Assembly (NCBI GenBank): GCA_964364925.1
Contig: CAYIOB010000007.1
Span: 1 to 23,328 of the forward strand
Length of the DNA stretch: 23,328 nt
Reading direction: 5' to 3'
From: JAMCZC01 sp964364925
Lineage (GTDB): Bacteria; Patescibacteriota; Microgenomatia; Levybacterales; UBA12049
Positions 1 through 6,700 of this stretch are shown here, piece by piece; within the stretch, counting starts at the first letter, position 1, and every line of letters begins with the position of its first letter. The notes beneath the pieces are model-generated. The model searched no databases. It was not told where the DNA came from and saw nothing but the letters and a program-made list of their open reading frames with translations. A program made the translations under genes and the position numbers.

Positions 1-30
1 CGAAGCTGGGGATGGATCACCTCCTTTCTA
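1..30 (+). rRNA. rrs: 16S rRNA, 3' end (partial)
   Basis: The window opens with the universal 3' terminus of bacterial small-subunit rRNA: GGATCACCTCCTTTCTA, containing the anti-Shine-Dalgarno core CCTCC. Only the last 30 or so bases are present; the rest lies upstream. The intact CCTCC matters because many genes here appear leaderless while others use an AAGGA-type site. No 23S or 5S sequence follows before a strong terminator at 367-392, so the 16S gene seems to be transcribed without a linked 23S. The exact mature 3' end is estimated. Confidence 0.88.
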
Positions 31-366
31 AAAAACCCCTCACCATTTATGGTGAGCGGGGGGAAAGAGAGAAGGTACGGCAACCCGCTAAAATCTTTAT
101 TGATGACTAGCGTGGGAAAAGTACAAACACCCAGGTGCGGATAGCACCTGACCCCGATTTAATCGGGGAAAATCTATCCATACAATCCTATCCCGATGGT
201 AGTTTCCATTCGGGATCCCGCACGAATGAAATTCGTCGGGACCACTTCCTGGTTCGAGCCCGCCATAGGCGAGGCGAAGTCCTCCAGTAAACACTCTTCG
301 AGCCGTATTCGAATAGAATTGAAAAGGCGAGAAGTAAGTTACGGAGGAGAGAAGTCCTGATATCTA
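31..366 (+). other. Hairpin-rich spacer after 16S rRNA
   Basis: This 336-base stretch has no credible gene. It is a chain of stem-loops: 36-61 (CCCCTCACCAT with ATGGTGAG plus GGGG, one bulge), 132-150 (CAGGTGC/GCACCTG, perfect), 152-168 (CCCCGATT/AATCGGGG), 191-215 (TCCCGATGG with CCATTCGGGA), 217-240 (CCCG-ACGAAT with ATTCGT-CGGG) and about 258-275 (GCC-CGCC with GGCG-GGC). The first may take part in 16S 3' processing. No T-run follows the early hairpins, so termination is assigned to 367-392. It has no tRNA cloverleaf and no 5S or RNase P signature that I can find. Confidence 0.6.
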
Positions 367-392
367 AAAAACCACCCTAGGGGGTGGTTTTT
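367..392 (+). terminator. Rho-independent terminator of the 16S transcript
   Basis: An 11-bp stem (AAAAACCACCC at 367-377, GGGTGGTTTTT at 382-392) with a TAGG loop. The flanking A and T runs make it look bidirectional. It closes the 16S unit just before the methyltransferase promoter. Confidence 0.85.
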
Positions 393-410
393 GGTAACAA
401 TATCCTATAG

Positions 411-439
411 TTGTAAAACTTATTCAAAAATATTATAAT
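411..439 (+). promoter_or_regulatory. Promoter of the methyltransferase gene
   Basis: TTGTAA (411-416), 17-base spacer, TATAAT (434-439). The start codon at 446 lies 6 bases after the -10 box, where transcription would begin, so the mRNA is predicted leaderless. No Shine-Dalgarno is visible. Confidence 0.72.
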
Positions 440-445
440 ACACAA

Positions 446-1120
446 ATGGCAAATGCAGAATCAATAGAAATATCACATAGGATTTATCGAATGGCTAAAG
501 AGTGTCCCGTATCCGGAAACGATTCAAACGATTTAATGGAATTCCATGGTTTTTTGAGGAAAGACGGAGAGGGTTTTTGGGATAGCTATAAAGATAAAAA
601 AATGCTTGATGTTTGTGCCGGAGTAAGCGATTTTACAGCAAGGCTTCTTCAATTAGGAGCCGATGCTTACGCTTTAGATTACGGTTATGCGGACATACAA
701 AAGTTTTTAATAAGGACACAGCAGCGTACAGCCGGGCTTTTCCCACGCTCGGTAGTTGAAAATCGCCAAAGATATGTTCAAGGTTCCGCGCATCGTCTGC
801 CTTTTCCATCGGAAACTTTTGACGGCGTAACATCTTATTACGGGATTTTTGGCGTTTTGGATGATGATGTAGATTTGGCTTATGCTTGCATAAATGAAGG
901 AGTTAGGGTTTTAAAACCCGGCGGAATCCTTTCTGTAGGACCCTTAATGAGTGGAGATATTACCAAAAGACAGGCAGTAGCGGAAGAGGAGATTTTAAAT
1001 AGGCTTGATGAAAGAACTGATATCACCTTTATAGTCAAAGATCCGGCTCGAAAATCACTTTTTGGTCTTCCTCATGACATTTCCAGGATGGGAAAACTAA
1101 CAATAGTTAAAGCTGCTTAA
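446..1120 (+). CDS. Class I SAM-dependent methyltransferase
   Basis: A 224-residue protein with the Rossmann-type methyltransferase pattern. Motif I is MLDVCAGVSD (about 53-62), an acidic D78 ends strand 2, LPFPSETFDGV (about 118-128) matches the motif before strand 4, and LKPGG (156-160) is the usual post-strand-5 turn of UbiE/Methyltransf_11-type enzymes. SAM binding is therefore likely; the methyl acceptor is unknown. The start at 446 is supported by a -10 box 6 bases upstream. It stands alone between the 16S terminator and a convergent glycosyltransferase, so context gives no substrate. It has no signal peptide or membrane segment, suggesting a cytoplasmic enzyme. The C-terminal 50 residues are not recognised. 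Confidence 0.8.
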   Translation: MANAESIEISHRIYRMAKECPVSGNDSNDLMEFHGFLRKDGEGFWDSYKDKKMLDVCAGVSDFTARLLQLGADAYALDYGYADIQKFLIRTQQRTAGLFPRSVVENRQRYVQGSAHRLPFPSETFDGVTSYYGIFGVLDDDVDLAYACINEGVRVLKPGGILSVGPLMSGDITKRQAVAEEEILNRLDERTDITFIVKDPARKSLFGLPHDISRMGKLTIVKAA

Positions 1121-1170
1121 AATTCACAGCGTTTCTAAATGGTTTTTTGGTGGAGCAAATGAGACTAGCT

Positions 1171-2301
1171 TTATTGATGTTTTTCTCTGTAATAGCTAAT
1201 ATGCTTTTCTAAAGCTTTAATTAATGTTTTAAAATTCTTATCTTGTGAATAAACTTCTGTTATTCTTTTTCTTGCTTTTTGCCCCATTTTCTTGGTAAGC
1301 GCAATATTGTCCAAGTATTTTTTTAATTCTTTTGGAAATTCTTCTTCTAAATCCTTAATTTTTATTGAAACTCCGATGTCTCCAACAACGTCTTTACTTG
1401 AGCCTACATTGCTTACAATCGGCATTAAACCGCAAGACATTGCTTCTAAAAGCGAAAGCGAAAGTCCCTCACCTTTCGATACAAGAGAAAAGATTTGGCA
1501 TGAACGGATAACATCTATTCTTTCTTTGTCCGAATCTAAAAATCCTGTAAAAATAATTCTTTCGTCCTTATATTTTACAGATAATTTTTTATACATCTCT
1601 CCCTCTCCTGCAAGTACAAGTTTTGTGTCGTTATCCGGATTAATTTTTAAGAAGGATTTAATAAGAAATTCCGGATTTTTCTGCCATGAAAGCCTGCCTA
1701 AAAAAAGTACGCCCTTTTTAATGTTATGTTTTTTCCCAAATTTAGATTTTCCGGGAGTGTATAAAGACGAATCTATTCCGTTTGGTATAACTTTGATTTC
1801 TCGTTCGGTAACGCCCATTCTTACAAAAACAGTCTTTGTTCTTTGGGAAAGAACATTAAGAAAATCCAAATGTTTTATATAAGGTAAATACAATAAAACA
1901 TAGAGTGCCTTAACTAATAATTGATATAAATTTTTATCGCTACTTACGTCCAGATGAAGAATTCCTCCGATTGGTATTTTTTGCCTGTGTGAAATAAATG
2001 AAATAAGAAAATCAAAAGGAGAAAGGCCAACTGTGGTATAAATAATGTCCGGTTTCACATTCTTAATGGCGTAGTTTATTTTTTTAAAGCTTTTTAATTT
2101 AGGAAGTATCACTAAATAAAATTTTTCAATGCCAAAGTAATAGGGAACATGGGTTATGTGAGGTTCGGTTTCTTTAGAATTGCTCCATCTTAAAATATGA
2201 ACATCGTGGCCGTTTTTTCTAAGAAAATCAATGAGTCTTTGGTTATAAACAACGACCCCGTTTCTGTATTTGGCCTCTTTGTGGATGATTAATAATTTCA
2301 T
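1171..2301 (-). CDS. Glycosyltransferase family 4 (GT-B fold)
   Basis: A 376-residue GT4-like enzyme, the usual length for the family. The N-terminal Rossmann half starts MKLLIIHKEAKYRNGV. The C-terminal donor-binding half begins after VIPNGID (171-177), with LFLGRLSWQKNP (199-210), LAGEGE (230-235) and the EX7E nucleotide-sugar motif (E278 and E286, followed by AMSCG). The family moves a sugar from an NDP-sugar to a lipid or glycan acceptor at the cytoplasmic membrane face; neither donor nor acceptor can be read here. It is divergent from a GT2 gene starting 95 bases away, so both probably serve surface glycan or glycolipid synthesis. Codon use is very AT-rich, like its GT2 neighbour. Confidence 0.87.
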   Translation of the reverse strand: MKLLIIHKEAKYRNGVVVYNQRLIDFLRKNGHDVHILRWSNSKETEPHITHVPYYFGIEKFYLVILPKLKSFKKINYAIKNVKPDIIYTTVGLSPFDFLISFISHRQKIPIGGILHLDVSSDKNLYQLLVKALYVLLYLPYIKHLDFLNVLSQRTKTVFVRMGVTEREIKVIPNGIDSSLYTPGKSKFGKKHNIKKGVLFLGRLSWQKNPEFLIKSFLKINPDNDTKLVLAGEGEMYKKLSVKYKDERIIFTGFLDSDKERIDVIRSCQIFSLVSKGEGLSLSLLEAMSCGLMPIVSNVGSSKDVVGDIGVSIKIKDLEEEFPKELKKYLDNIALTKKMGQKARKRITEVYSQDKNFKTLIKALEKHISYYREKHQ

Positions 2302-2315
2302 AAAAATACTTAAGA

Positions 2316-2321
2316 ATTATA
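2316..2321 (-). promoter_or_regulatory. Extended -10 box for the GT4 gene
   Basis: On the minus strand this reads TGTTATAAT, an extended -10 (TGnTATAAT), with 14 bases to the ATG at 2301. No convincing -35 at the right spacing. The leader would be about 7 nt. Confidence 0.6.
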
Positions 2322-2358
2322 ACATAGCATGTTCCAATAGCCTAAATCCCATTTTAGG

Positions 2359-2388
2359 TTGCAACGTAAGGCTAAGATACTATATAAT
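2359..2388 (+). promoter_or_regulatory. Promoter of the GT2 gene
   Basis: TTGCAA (2359-2364), 18-base spacer, TATAAT (2383-2388), then 7 bases to the ATG at 2396. A leaderless transcript is predicted. Confidence 0.65.
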
Positions 2389-2395
2389 AAAATGA

Positions 2396-3148
2396 ATGGC
2401 TAAGAAAAACTTTTTGTCTGTAGTAATACCCACTTTAAACGAGGAAGAATATTTACCAAATCTTCTCTCTTCTTTGGTCTCACAAACTGTTAAAGATTTT
2501 GAAGTTATTGTTTCCGAAGGAAAATCAATAGATAAAACCAGAGAAAAAGCGAATGAATTCAAGGATAAGCTTGATATTAAGATACACAATTCCGATAAAA
2601 GACATTTGGCATACCAAAGAAATTTCGGCGCAAAAAAAGCCAAAGGGAATTATTTATTTTTTTTGGATGCTGATTTTAGTCTCGAAAAAGACTTTATCGA
2701 AAAAGTTTACAAATTCCTTGAAAAAAAAGAAGCAGATTTTCTTGTGCCCTATGGTCATCCGGATAGGAACGCCTTTTTAAAAGCGTATTTTGTGCTTATG
2801 AACGTATCTTCCAATGCTTCCCGTTTTATTTTCAGAAAACCTATTACAACCGTTTCGGCGGCAGTAATAAAAACCGATTTATTCCACCGACTCGGCGGAT
2901 ATGACGAGCTCGTTAAATTTGCAGAAGATCAGGAAATTCTTCAGCGCGCGCATAAAAACAAGGCTAAAATAAAATACTTTAATTTTGGGAAAGTGATTTT
3001 TTCAATTAGAAGAATAGAGAAAGAGGGATTTAAGTATTTTTATAAAAATTTGTTTGCTCAAATTCACATATTGTTTTTAGGAAAAATAAATAAAGATTTT
3101 ATCAAGCACCAAATGGGCGGACACGAATTCTTGAAACCGAAAAGTTAA
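2396..3148 (+). CDS. Glycosyltransferase family 2 (GT-A fold)
   Basis: A 250-residue GT2-like enzyme. It opens with LSVVIPTLNEEEYLPNLL (about 7-24), the family's strand 1 and first loop. SEGKSIDKT (40-48) replaces the usual DGxSxDxT. FLDADF (89-94) gives the DxD metal and nucleotide-sugar site, and FAEDQE (175-180) is the ED acid/base region. Hydrophobic segments near 128-137 and 222-228 might touch the membrane, but no clear helix is predicted. The family transfers sugars from NDP-sugars to lipid or glycan acceptors. It is divergent from the GT4 gene and followed 17 bases later by a separately promoted hydrolase-like gene. ATG at 2396 is chosen over the overlapping out-of-frame ATG at 2392. 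Confidence 0.86.
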   Translation: MAKKNFLSVVIPTLNEEEYLPNLLSSLVSQTVKDFEVIVSEGKSIDKTREKANEFKDKLDIKIHNSDKRHLAYQRNFGAKKAKGNYLFFLDADFSLEKDFIEKVYKFLEKKEADFLVPYGHPDRNAFLKAYFVLMNVSSNASRFIFRKPITTVSAAVIKTDLFHRLGGYDELVKFAEDQEILQRAHKNKAKIKYFNFGKVIFSIRRIEKEGFKYFYKNLFAQIHILFLGKINKDFIKHQMGGHEFLKPKS

Positions 3149-3159
3149 GCTTTTAATAT
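3131..3159 (+). promoter_or_regulatory. Promoter inside the GT2 3' end, driving the hydrolase-like gene
   Basis: TTGAAA (3131-3136), 17-base spacer, TAATAT (3154-3159), 6 bases to the ATG at 3166. The -35 lies inside the last codons of the GT2 gene. A leaderless start is predicted. Confidence 0.65.
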
Positions 3160-3165
3160 TTACTT

Positions 3166-4683
3166 ATGTCCGAAGGACCAATGATAGAACAAGCATCAAG
3201 TATCGGAAGCAAAACGCCCGACCGATCTCCATCCGGCGAATCGCACGAGCCCAAAGTTAAGTTAGGTAAAAGAAGAAGCCTGGCTTCTCGTTATCCAACA
3301 AACGTGATCGGTAAAATAGCGCAGAGAGCACACGGTTTAGTTGAAAAATTACCTGATATAGTTGACAAAAAAACACTAAATGAGGCTGTTGATATTGAAA
3401 CCAGATTTGTCAAGGATCATCTGCAGGGAGTTTTAACAAAGGAGACTAAGGTTCCGGGAACCGAAATAGATAGGGGCGTTTCGGTTAGGTTTGAGCGGGC
3501 AGAAATTGCACGAGCGTTAAAGGCATTCAAGTCGTTGCCGGAGCGAAAAGCGTTCTTTCAAAAAATAGAAAAGGCAAAGCAGAGGCAAGAAGATCCAGGG
3601 TCTCATATAGAAGCCCTTAGGCAATTTGATGGAAAATTTAGAAAGGGTGTAAGTGAATTGGAAAAAAATCTCGATACTTTATACAGACAATTTTACGAAA
3701 ATAGGATTCCAGTTAAAATTAACGATCCCGAGCTTGGTATCGATGAAATTTCGGTAGCCGTGCTTGATCTTAATCCGCCAAAGAAAGGGGAAGAAGACGC
3801 CAGGATTCCATATGTTTTAATTCCGACTTATGCCTCAAGTCCCGTGCAAACGGCTGAATTTTCAATACAATTGGCATTGAAGAGAGGATTGAAAGGAGAA
3901 AAAGTTATGGTCTGGACTTTTCCGGAGAAATATCTGCTGTCTAAGCCGGCAGCCGATTGGTTGGAAAAACTCAGAAAAAATGGAACCCTCGAGCCTTATG
4001 CAAGAGCGGTAGGAAAAACAATTCAAAAACTGCGCGGAGAAGAAATACCTGAAGATAAGAGAATAACAACGGAAAGAATAAATCTTGTTGGAATATCAAT
4101 GGGAGCAGCAATTGTTTTGGAAATGGCCGCGGACCCCGATTTTAGTGGGCAGATAGAAGATTTAATTGTAGTTGAGCCTCCAAGTGTTATTAAAAAGTCT
4201 TCAGCCAAATTCCTTATAGATTACGGGCTTAGGGAGTCACCCCGTGCCTTGGTAAATGCCGAGGAGAGAATAAAAGTGGCAGTAGGCGAGAATGCGAGAG
4301 AAAACGTTGCAACGTTAACAAAGACACCTTTTGTCGTAACCCCGATTTTAGCAAAAGAGTTAATTCCACAGAAAAAACTACGACGCATAAGGCCTCATGG
4401 AAGATTTCAAGTTTGGTTTGGAGGAGATAGTTCTGTAACGGGTAGGAAGACAAGGGAAGCTTTCCTGGAGGCAGAATCTGCCAGGAGAGATGATCCAAAC
4501 GCAAGTCCTTTAGAAATGTATGTTATAAAAGGTGGAAGACACCAGTCTCCGATTGTCCATTCCGGAGGTGTTACAGCCGTGATTACGGCAAAAGAAAGGC
4601 CTTCTCAAACAGTTACGACACTAGCCCAGGAAGACCTAGATAATTCGGCAGCAGCGTCAATTTTAAATAATTTAACAGCATGA
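3166..4683 (+). CDS. Alpha/beta-hydrolase-like protein with long N-terminal extension
   Basis: A 505-residue protein. Residues 1-170 are charged and helical-looking with no recognised domain. From about 215 there is an alpha/beta-hydrolase pattern: YVLIPTYASS (216-225) as an oxyanion-side strand and turn, the nucleophile elbow GISMG (309-313, Ser311), an acidic candidate in GGDSSV (Asp421) and a late histidine in GGRHQS (His459). This Ser-Asp-His order fits the fold, but triad assignment is by eye. No signal peptide or membrane helix, so it is probably cytoplasmic. Substrate unknown; esterase, lipase or acyltransferase are all possible. Its last bases overlap the next gene as ATGA, so the two are probably co-translated. 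Confidence 0.62.
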   Translation: MSEGPMIEQASSIGSKTPDRSPSGESHEPKVKLGKRRSLASRYPTNVIGKIAQRAHGLVEKLPDIVDKKTLNEAVDIETRFVKDHLQGVLTKETKVPGTEIDRGVSVRFERAEIARALKAFKSLPERKAFFQKIEKAKQRQEDPGSHIEALRQFDGKFRKGVSELEKNLDTLYRQFYENRIPVKINDPELGIDEISVAVLDLNPPKKGEEDARIPYVLIPTYASSPVQTAEFSIQLALKRGLKGEKVMVWTFPEKYLLSKPAADWLEKLRKNGTLEPYARAVGKTIQKLRGEEIPEDKRITTERINLVGISMGAAIVLEMAADPDFSGQIEDLIVVEPPSVIKKSSAKFLIDYGLRESPRALVNAEERIKVAVGENARENVATLTKTPFVVTPILAKELIPQKKLRRIRPHGRFQVWFGGDSSVTGRKTREAFLEAESARRDDPNASPLEMYVIKGGRHQSPIVHSGGVTAVITAKERPSQTVTTLAQEDLDNSAAASILNNLTA

Positions 4684-5576
4684 GCTATATCCCATTTACA
4701 TTACTGGCCTATTTTTTAAATGGTATTGCCGTTTTGGTTGATAAGTTTTTGTTAACAAGCAAGATTACAAATCCCTTAATTTACGTATTTTACCTTAGCC
4801 TAGCTAGCCTTCTTATCCTTGCTTTACTCCCATTTACTGTTTTTCCCAGCTTAATAGTTTTTATTCTTGCTTCGATATCGACTATTATCTGGACATCCGG
4901 CTTGGTTTTTATGTATCTTGCTTTAAAAGAAGGTCTTGTTACAAGGGTTATACCGGTTAACGGAACACTTATTCCCATATTTCTCCTAGTGTTTGCTATA
5001 TATTCAAAAAGCGTCACAAATACGGAAATTGCAGCAATCTTAGTGTTAATACTTGGTCTTATTCTTTTGACAATTTTTGAGTGGCGGGGAAAAATTACTC
5101 TTCGGGAAACCATATATATAGTTCTTTCAGCGTTTCTTTTTGCCGTTTCATACCTGTTTCTTAGAGAAGCGTATTTAAGAACTAATTTCTTAACAGTTTT
5201 AGTTTGGTCAAGAATTGTTTTGGTACCGCTTGGGATTTTAATTGTTGTTATTCCAAAAAGCCGTAAGATGGTTCTTGGCAGTGGGGGAAAATCGTTTTCT
5301 TTATTTTCCAAGCAAGGACTTTTGTTTCTTTTCGGGCAGGCGGCGGGCGGCTCATCGGAGCTTTTAATCACATTTTCAGTCTCCCTTGCAACACCTGCTC
5401 TTGTTAATTCTTTGCAGGGAAGCCAGTATTTATTTTTATTTATCGCCAGTCTATTTTTAGGCAGGAAGTTTCCGGAGATATTTAAAGAACAGCATACGCA
5501 CTTAAAAACAGCCTTTAAAATTTTAGGAATTATCTGCATTGCGCTTGGTTTGTATATTCTGGCATTTTATAAATAA
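4680..5576 (+). CDS. EamA/DMT-family membrane transporter
   Basis: A 298-residue, very hydrophobic protein with about ten membrane segments in two repeats of roughly 140 residues, the standard size and layout for EamA (drug/metabolite transporter) proteins. Features seen include the small first segment after MSYIPFTLLAYFLNG, the typical YLALKEG around 78-84, and in the second half LREAYLRT followed by SRIVLVPLG. These carriers move small metabolites across the cytoplasmic membrane; the substrate cannot be inferred. The ATG overlaps the stop of the upstream hydrolase-like gene by 4 bases, so it depends on coupled translation. It is the only transporter in the window. Confidence 0.82.
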   Translation: MSYIPFTLLAYFLNGIAVLVDKFLLTSKITNPLIYVFYLSLASLLILALLPFTVFPSLIVFILASISTIIWTSGLVFMYLALKEGLVTRVIPVNGTLIPIFLLVFAIYSKSVTNTEIAAILVLILGLILLTIFEWRGKITLRETIYIVLSAFLFAVSYLFLREAYLRTNFLTVLVWSRIVLVPLGILIVVIPKSRKMVLGSGGKSFSLFSKQGLLFLFGQAAGGSSELLITFSVSLATPALVNSLQGSQYLFLFIASLFLGRKFPEIFKEQHTHLKTAFKILGIICIALGLYILAFYK

Positions 5577-5578
5577 TC

Positions 5579-5607
5579 TTTCAAATACTTGCTTCATTTG
5601 ATATACT
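5579..5607 (+). promoter_or_regulatory. Promoter of tRNA-Cys
   Basis: TTTCAA (5579-5584), 17-base spacer, extended TGATATACT with TATACT at 5602-5607. Transcription would begin about 5 bases before the mature tRNA 5' end at 5619. Confidence 0.55.
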
Positions 5608-5618
5608 TAACTCCGCAG

Positions 5619-5690
5619 GGCACGGTGGCGAAGAGGTAACGCAGGAGTTTGCAAAACTTCCATGCAGGGGTTCGATTCCCCTCCGTGCCT
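5619..5690 (+). tRNA. tRNA-Cys (GCA)
   Basis: A complete 72-base cloverleaf. The acceptor stem is GGCACGG/CCGTGCC, the D-arm GCG-AAGAGGTAA-CGC, the anticodon stem GGAGT/ACTTC (one G-T pair) around loop TTGCAAA with anticodon GCA, the variable loop CATGC, and the T-arm AGGGG-TTCGATT-CCCCT. The discriminator base is T, as expected for tRNA-Cys. CCA is not encoded, so a CCA-adding enzyme is needed. Confidence 0.95.
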
Positions 5691-5694
5691 CCCA

Positions 5695-5752
5695 ACTTCG
5701 TAGGGCGAGCCTTACGGAGAAGTTGGCTCTCCGAAGCCTTGGTGTAGGAGAG
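5695..5752 (+). other. Paired hairpins in the tRNA-Cys trailer
   Basis: Two stem-loops follow the tRNA: about 5695-5722 (CTTC-GTA-GG with CC-TAC-GAAG, small bulges) and about 5728-5752 (CTCTCC with GGAGAG). Neither has a T-run, so they are processing or weak termination structures rather than a classic terminator. They lie just upstream of the truncated GIY-YIG gene. Confidence 0.45.
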
Positions 5753-5757
5753 ATAGA

Positions 5758-5958
5758 ATGTGTTACGCCGGATCAACAGGAGATCTAAGAAGTAGGATTG
5801 CGGAACATAATGCAGGTAAAGTAATTTCTACTAAGGGTTTAAAACCGATTAAATTAGTTTATTACTGTGCTTTTAGGTCTAAGGGTAAAGCTTTGTTGTT
5901 TGAAAGGTATTTGAAAACAGGATCAGGAATTGGTTTTAGAAATAAGAGATTAATTTAA
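5758..5958 (+). pseudogene. Truncated GIY-YIG endonuclease remnant
   Basis: The 66 residues align by eye with small single-domain GIY-YIG nucleases from the second strand onward: CYAGSTGDLRSRIAEHNAGK (2-21) matches the family's WYxGSTxDLxxRxxxHNxGK, STKGLKPIKLVYY (24-36) follows, and the ERYLKTGSG segment (49-57) near the end is also conserved. The N-terminal strand with the GIY-type first tyrosine (normally MYYVYVL-like, about 15 residues) is missing. The frame stays open upstream to about 5704, but that peptide has no GIY-like character. Sitting between two tRNA genes, it looks like a scar of a once-mobile or decayed gene. It could still be expressed as a short protein, but activity is doubtful. 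Confidence 0.6.
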
Positions 5959-6009
5959 AATCAGGTAAAGGAAGAGAAATCTTAAAAGGTATTTTAAATA
6001 AATAAAATT

Positions 6010-6081
6010 GGGCGGTTAGCTCAGTGGCAGAGCGCGTCTCTGATAAAGACGAGGTCAATGGTTCGATCCCATTACCGCCCA
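6010..6081 (+). tRNA. tRNA-Ile (GAT)
   Basis: A complete 72-base cloverleaf. The acceptor is GGGCGGT/ACCGCCC with discriminator A, the D-arm GCTC-AGTGGCA-GAGC, the anticodon arm CGTCT-CTGATAA-AGACG with anticodon GAT, the variable loop AGGTC, and the T-arm AATGG-TTCGATC-CCATT. CCA is not encoded. In many bacteria tRNA-Ile(GAT) lies in the 16S-23S spacer; here it is about 6 kb from the 16S end. Confidence 0.95.
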
Positions 6082-6097
6082 CAGTTGTAGTAGAACG

Positions 6098-6161
6098 GTC
6101 GCCTAAGGCGACAGGTGCATGGTTCTCCTCCAAAGGCGGACATGATGGATTCCATGCGCAC
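6098..6161 (+). other. Hairpins downstream of tRNA-Ile
   Basis: A tight stem GTCGCC-TAA-GGCGAC at 6098-6112, then a larger one pairing GTGCATGG (6115-6122) with CCATGCGCAC (about 6152-6161, one bulge). They probably act in 3' processing or weak termination; no T-run is seen. Confidence 0.45.
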
Positions 6162-6181
6162 CCACAAGCAACTAAATAATT

Positions 6182-6646
6182 ATGGAGCAAAGAGAATCTG
6201 TTTTTGAAAACATACCTCAATTAGATGATGATACCAGAAGGGAAGTTTATGAGGATTTAAGACAGAAACTTATAACTTCTTTAGAAAAATATCCTTTTGT
6301 GCAGGAGATGTTTGCACTTCCTGGAACAAATAATCTTATAATAGACTCAAGAAATATCGCAACTACAGACTCAGCATATAAAATAACCAGAAATACCCAT
6401 ACGGATTCAATTGAAATTTCAGTTGATAAATTGGGAAGAAGAGATAATCCAAATATAATTTTAGAATCTATAAGATTTAAGACACCCAGAATAGGAATAA
6501 CTGATTTTCCACCGATGCTTGAATATCATAGAACTCTTAAAAAGGGAGGTTCAAGAACTCTTCAAAACAATATTCCAGCCTTAAGAAGAATAGAGGGATT
6601 TATTAGCCACATGGAAAAAGATTTAAAACAAGCAAAATCCAAATAA
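6182..6646 (+). CDS. Hypothetical protein, 154 residues
   Basis: I do not recognise this family. The product is soluble, charged and of mixed structure: a helical N-terminal third (RREVYEDLRQKLITSLEKY), a central strand-rich part and a lysine-rich helical end (GFISHMEKDLKQAKSK). It has no signal peptide, membrane helix or metal-binding cluster. The start at 6182 gives the longest frame, 100 bases after tRNA-Ile; there is no good Shine-Dalgarno and only a weak TAAATA 3 bases upstream, so the true start is less certain than for its neighbours. Base composition matches the surrounding AT-rich genes. The next gene starts 54 bases later with its own -10 box. Confidence 0.6.
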   Translation: MEQRESVFENIPQLDDDTRREVYEDLRQKLITSLEKYPFVQEMFALPGTNNLIIDSRNIATTDSAYKITRNTHTDSIEISVDKLGRRDNPNIILESIRFKTPRIGITDFPPMLEYHRTLKKGGSRTLQNNIPALRRIEGFISHMEKDLKQAKSK

Positions 6647-6685
6647 TTATAGGGATAAAATTTCAAGCTTTTTATACATTTGTGT

Positions 6686-6691
6686 TATAAT
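6686..6691 (+). promoter_or_regulatory. Extended -10 box before the DGW-repeat gene
   Basis: TGTTATAAT with TATAAT at 6686-6691 and 9 bases to the ATG at 6701. The -35 is weak. This decides the start at 6701 against an upstream in-frame ATG at 6680, which lies before the -10. Confidence 0.6.
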
Positions 6692-6700
6692 TTTCTCAAT

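Noticed and set aside
36..61. First hairpin after 16S as a terminator
   Set aside because: No T-run follows; the strong terminator is at 367-392.
97..294. Minus-strand 65-residue frame after 16S rRNA
   Set aside because: It covers a chain of stem-loops, has no promoter or ribosome site, and has a composition unlike the other proteins.
240..300. Possible tRNA because of GGTTCGAGCCC
   Set aside because: The T-loop-like bases cannot form a 5-bp T stem and no acceptor or anticodon arm fits.
31..360. 5S or RNase P RNA in the spacer
   Set aside because: CCGATGGTAGT resembles part of 5S rRNA, but none of the other conserved 5S or RNase P segments is present.
4790..5539. Long minus-strand frame of 249 residues opposite the EamA transporter
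   Set aside because: The plus strand encodes a clear ten-helix transporter; the reverse frame has no domain or start signal.
5594..5776. Minus-strand frame across tRNA-Cys
   Set aside because: Its EGNRTPAWKF-type peptide is the well-known false translation of the antisense strand of a tRNA.
5936..6220. Minus-strand frame across tRNA-Ile
   Set aside because: The peptide GIEPLTSSLSETRSATEL is a classic spurious translation of a tRNA gene.
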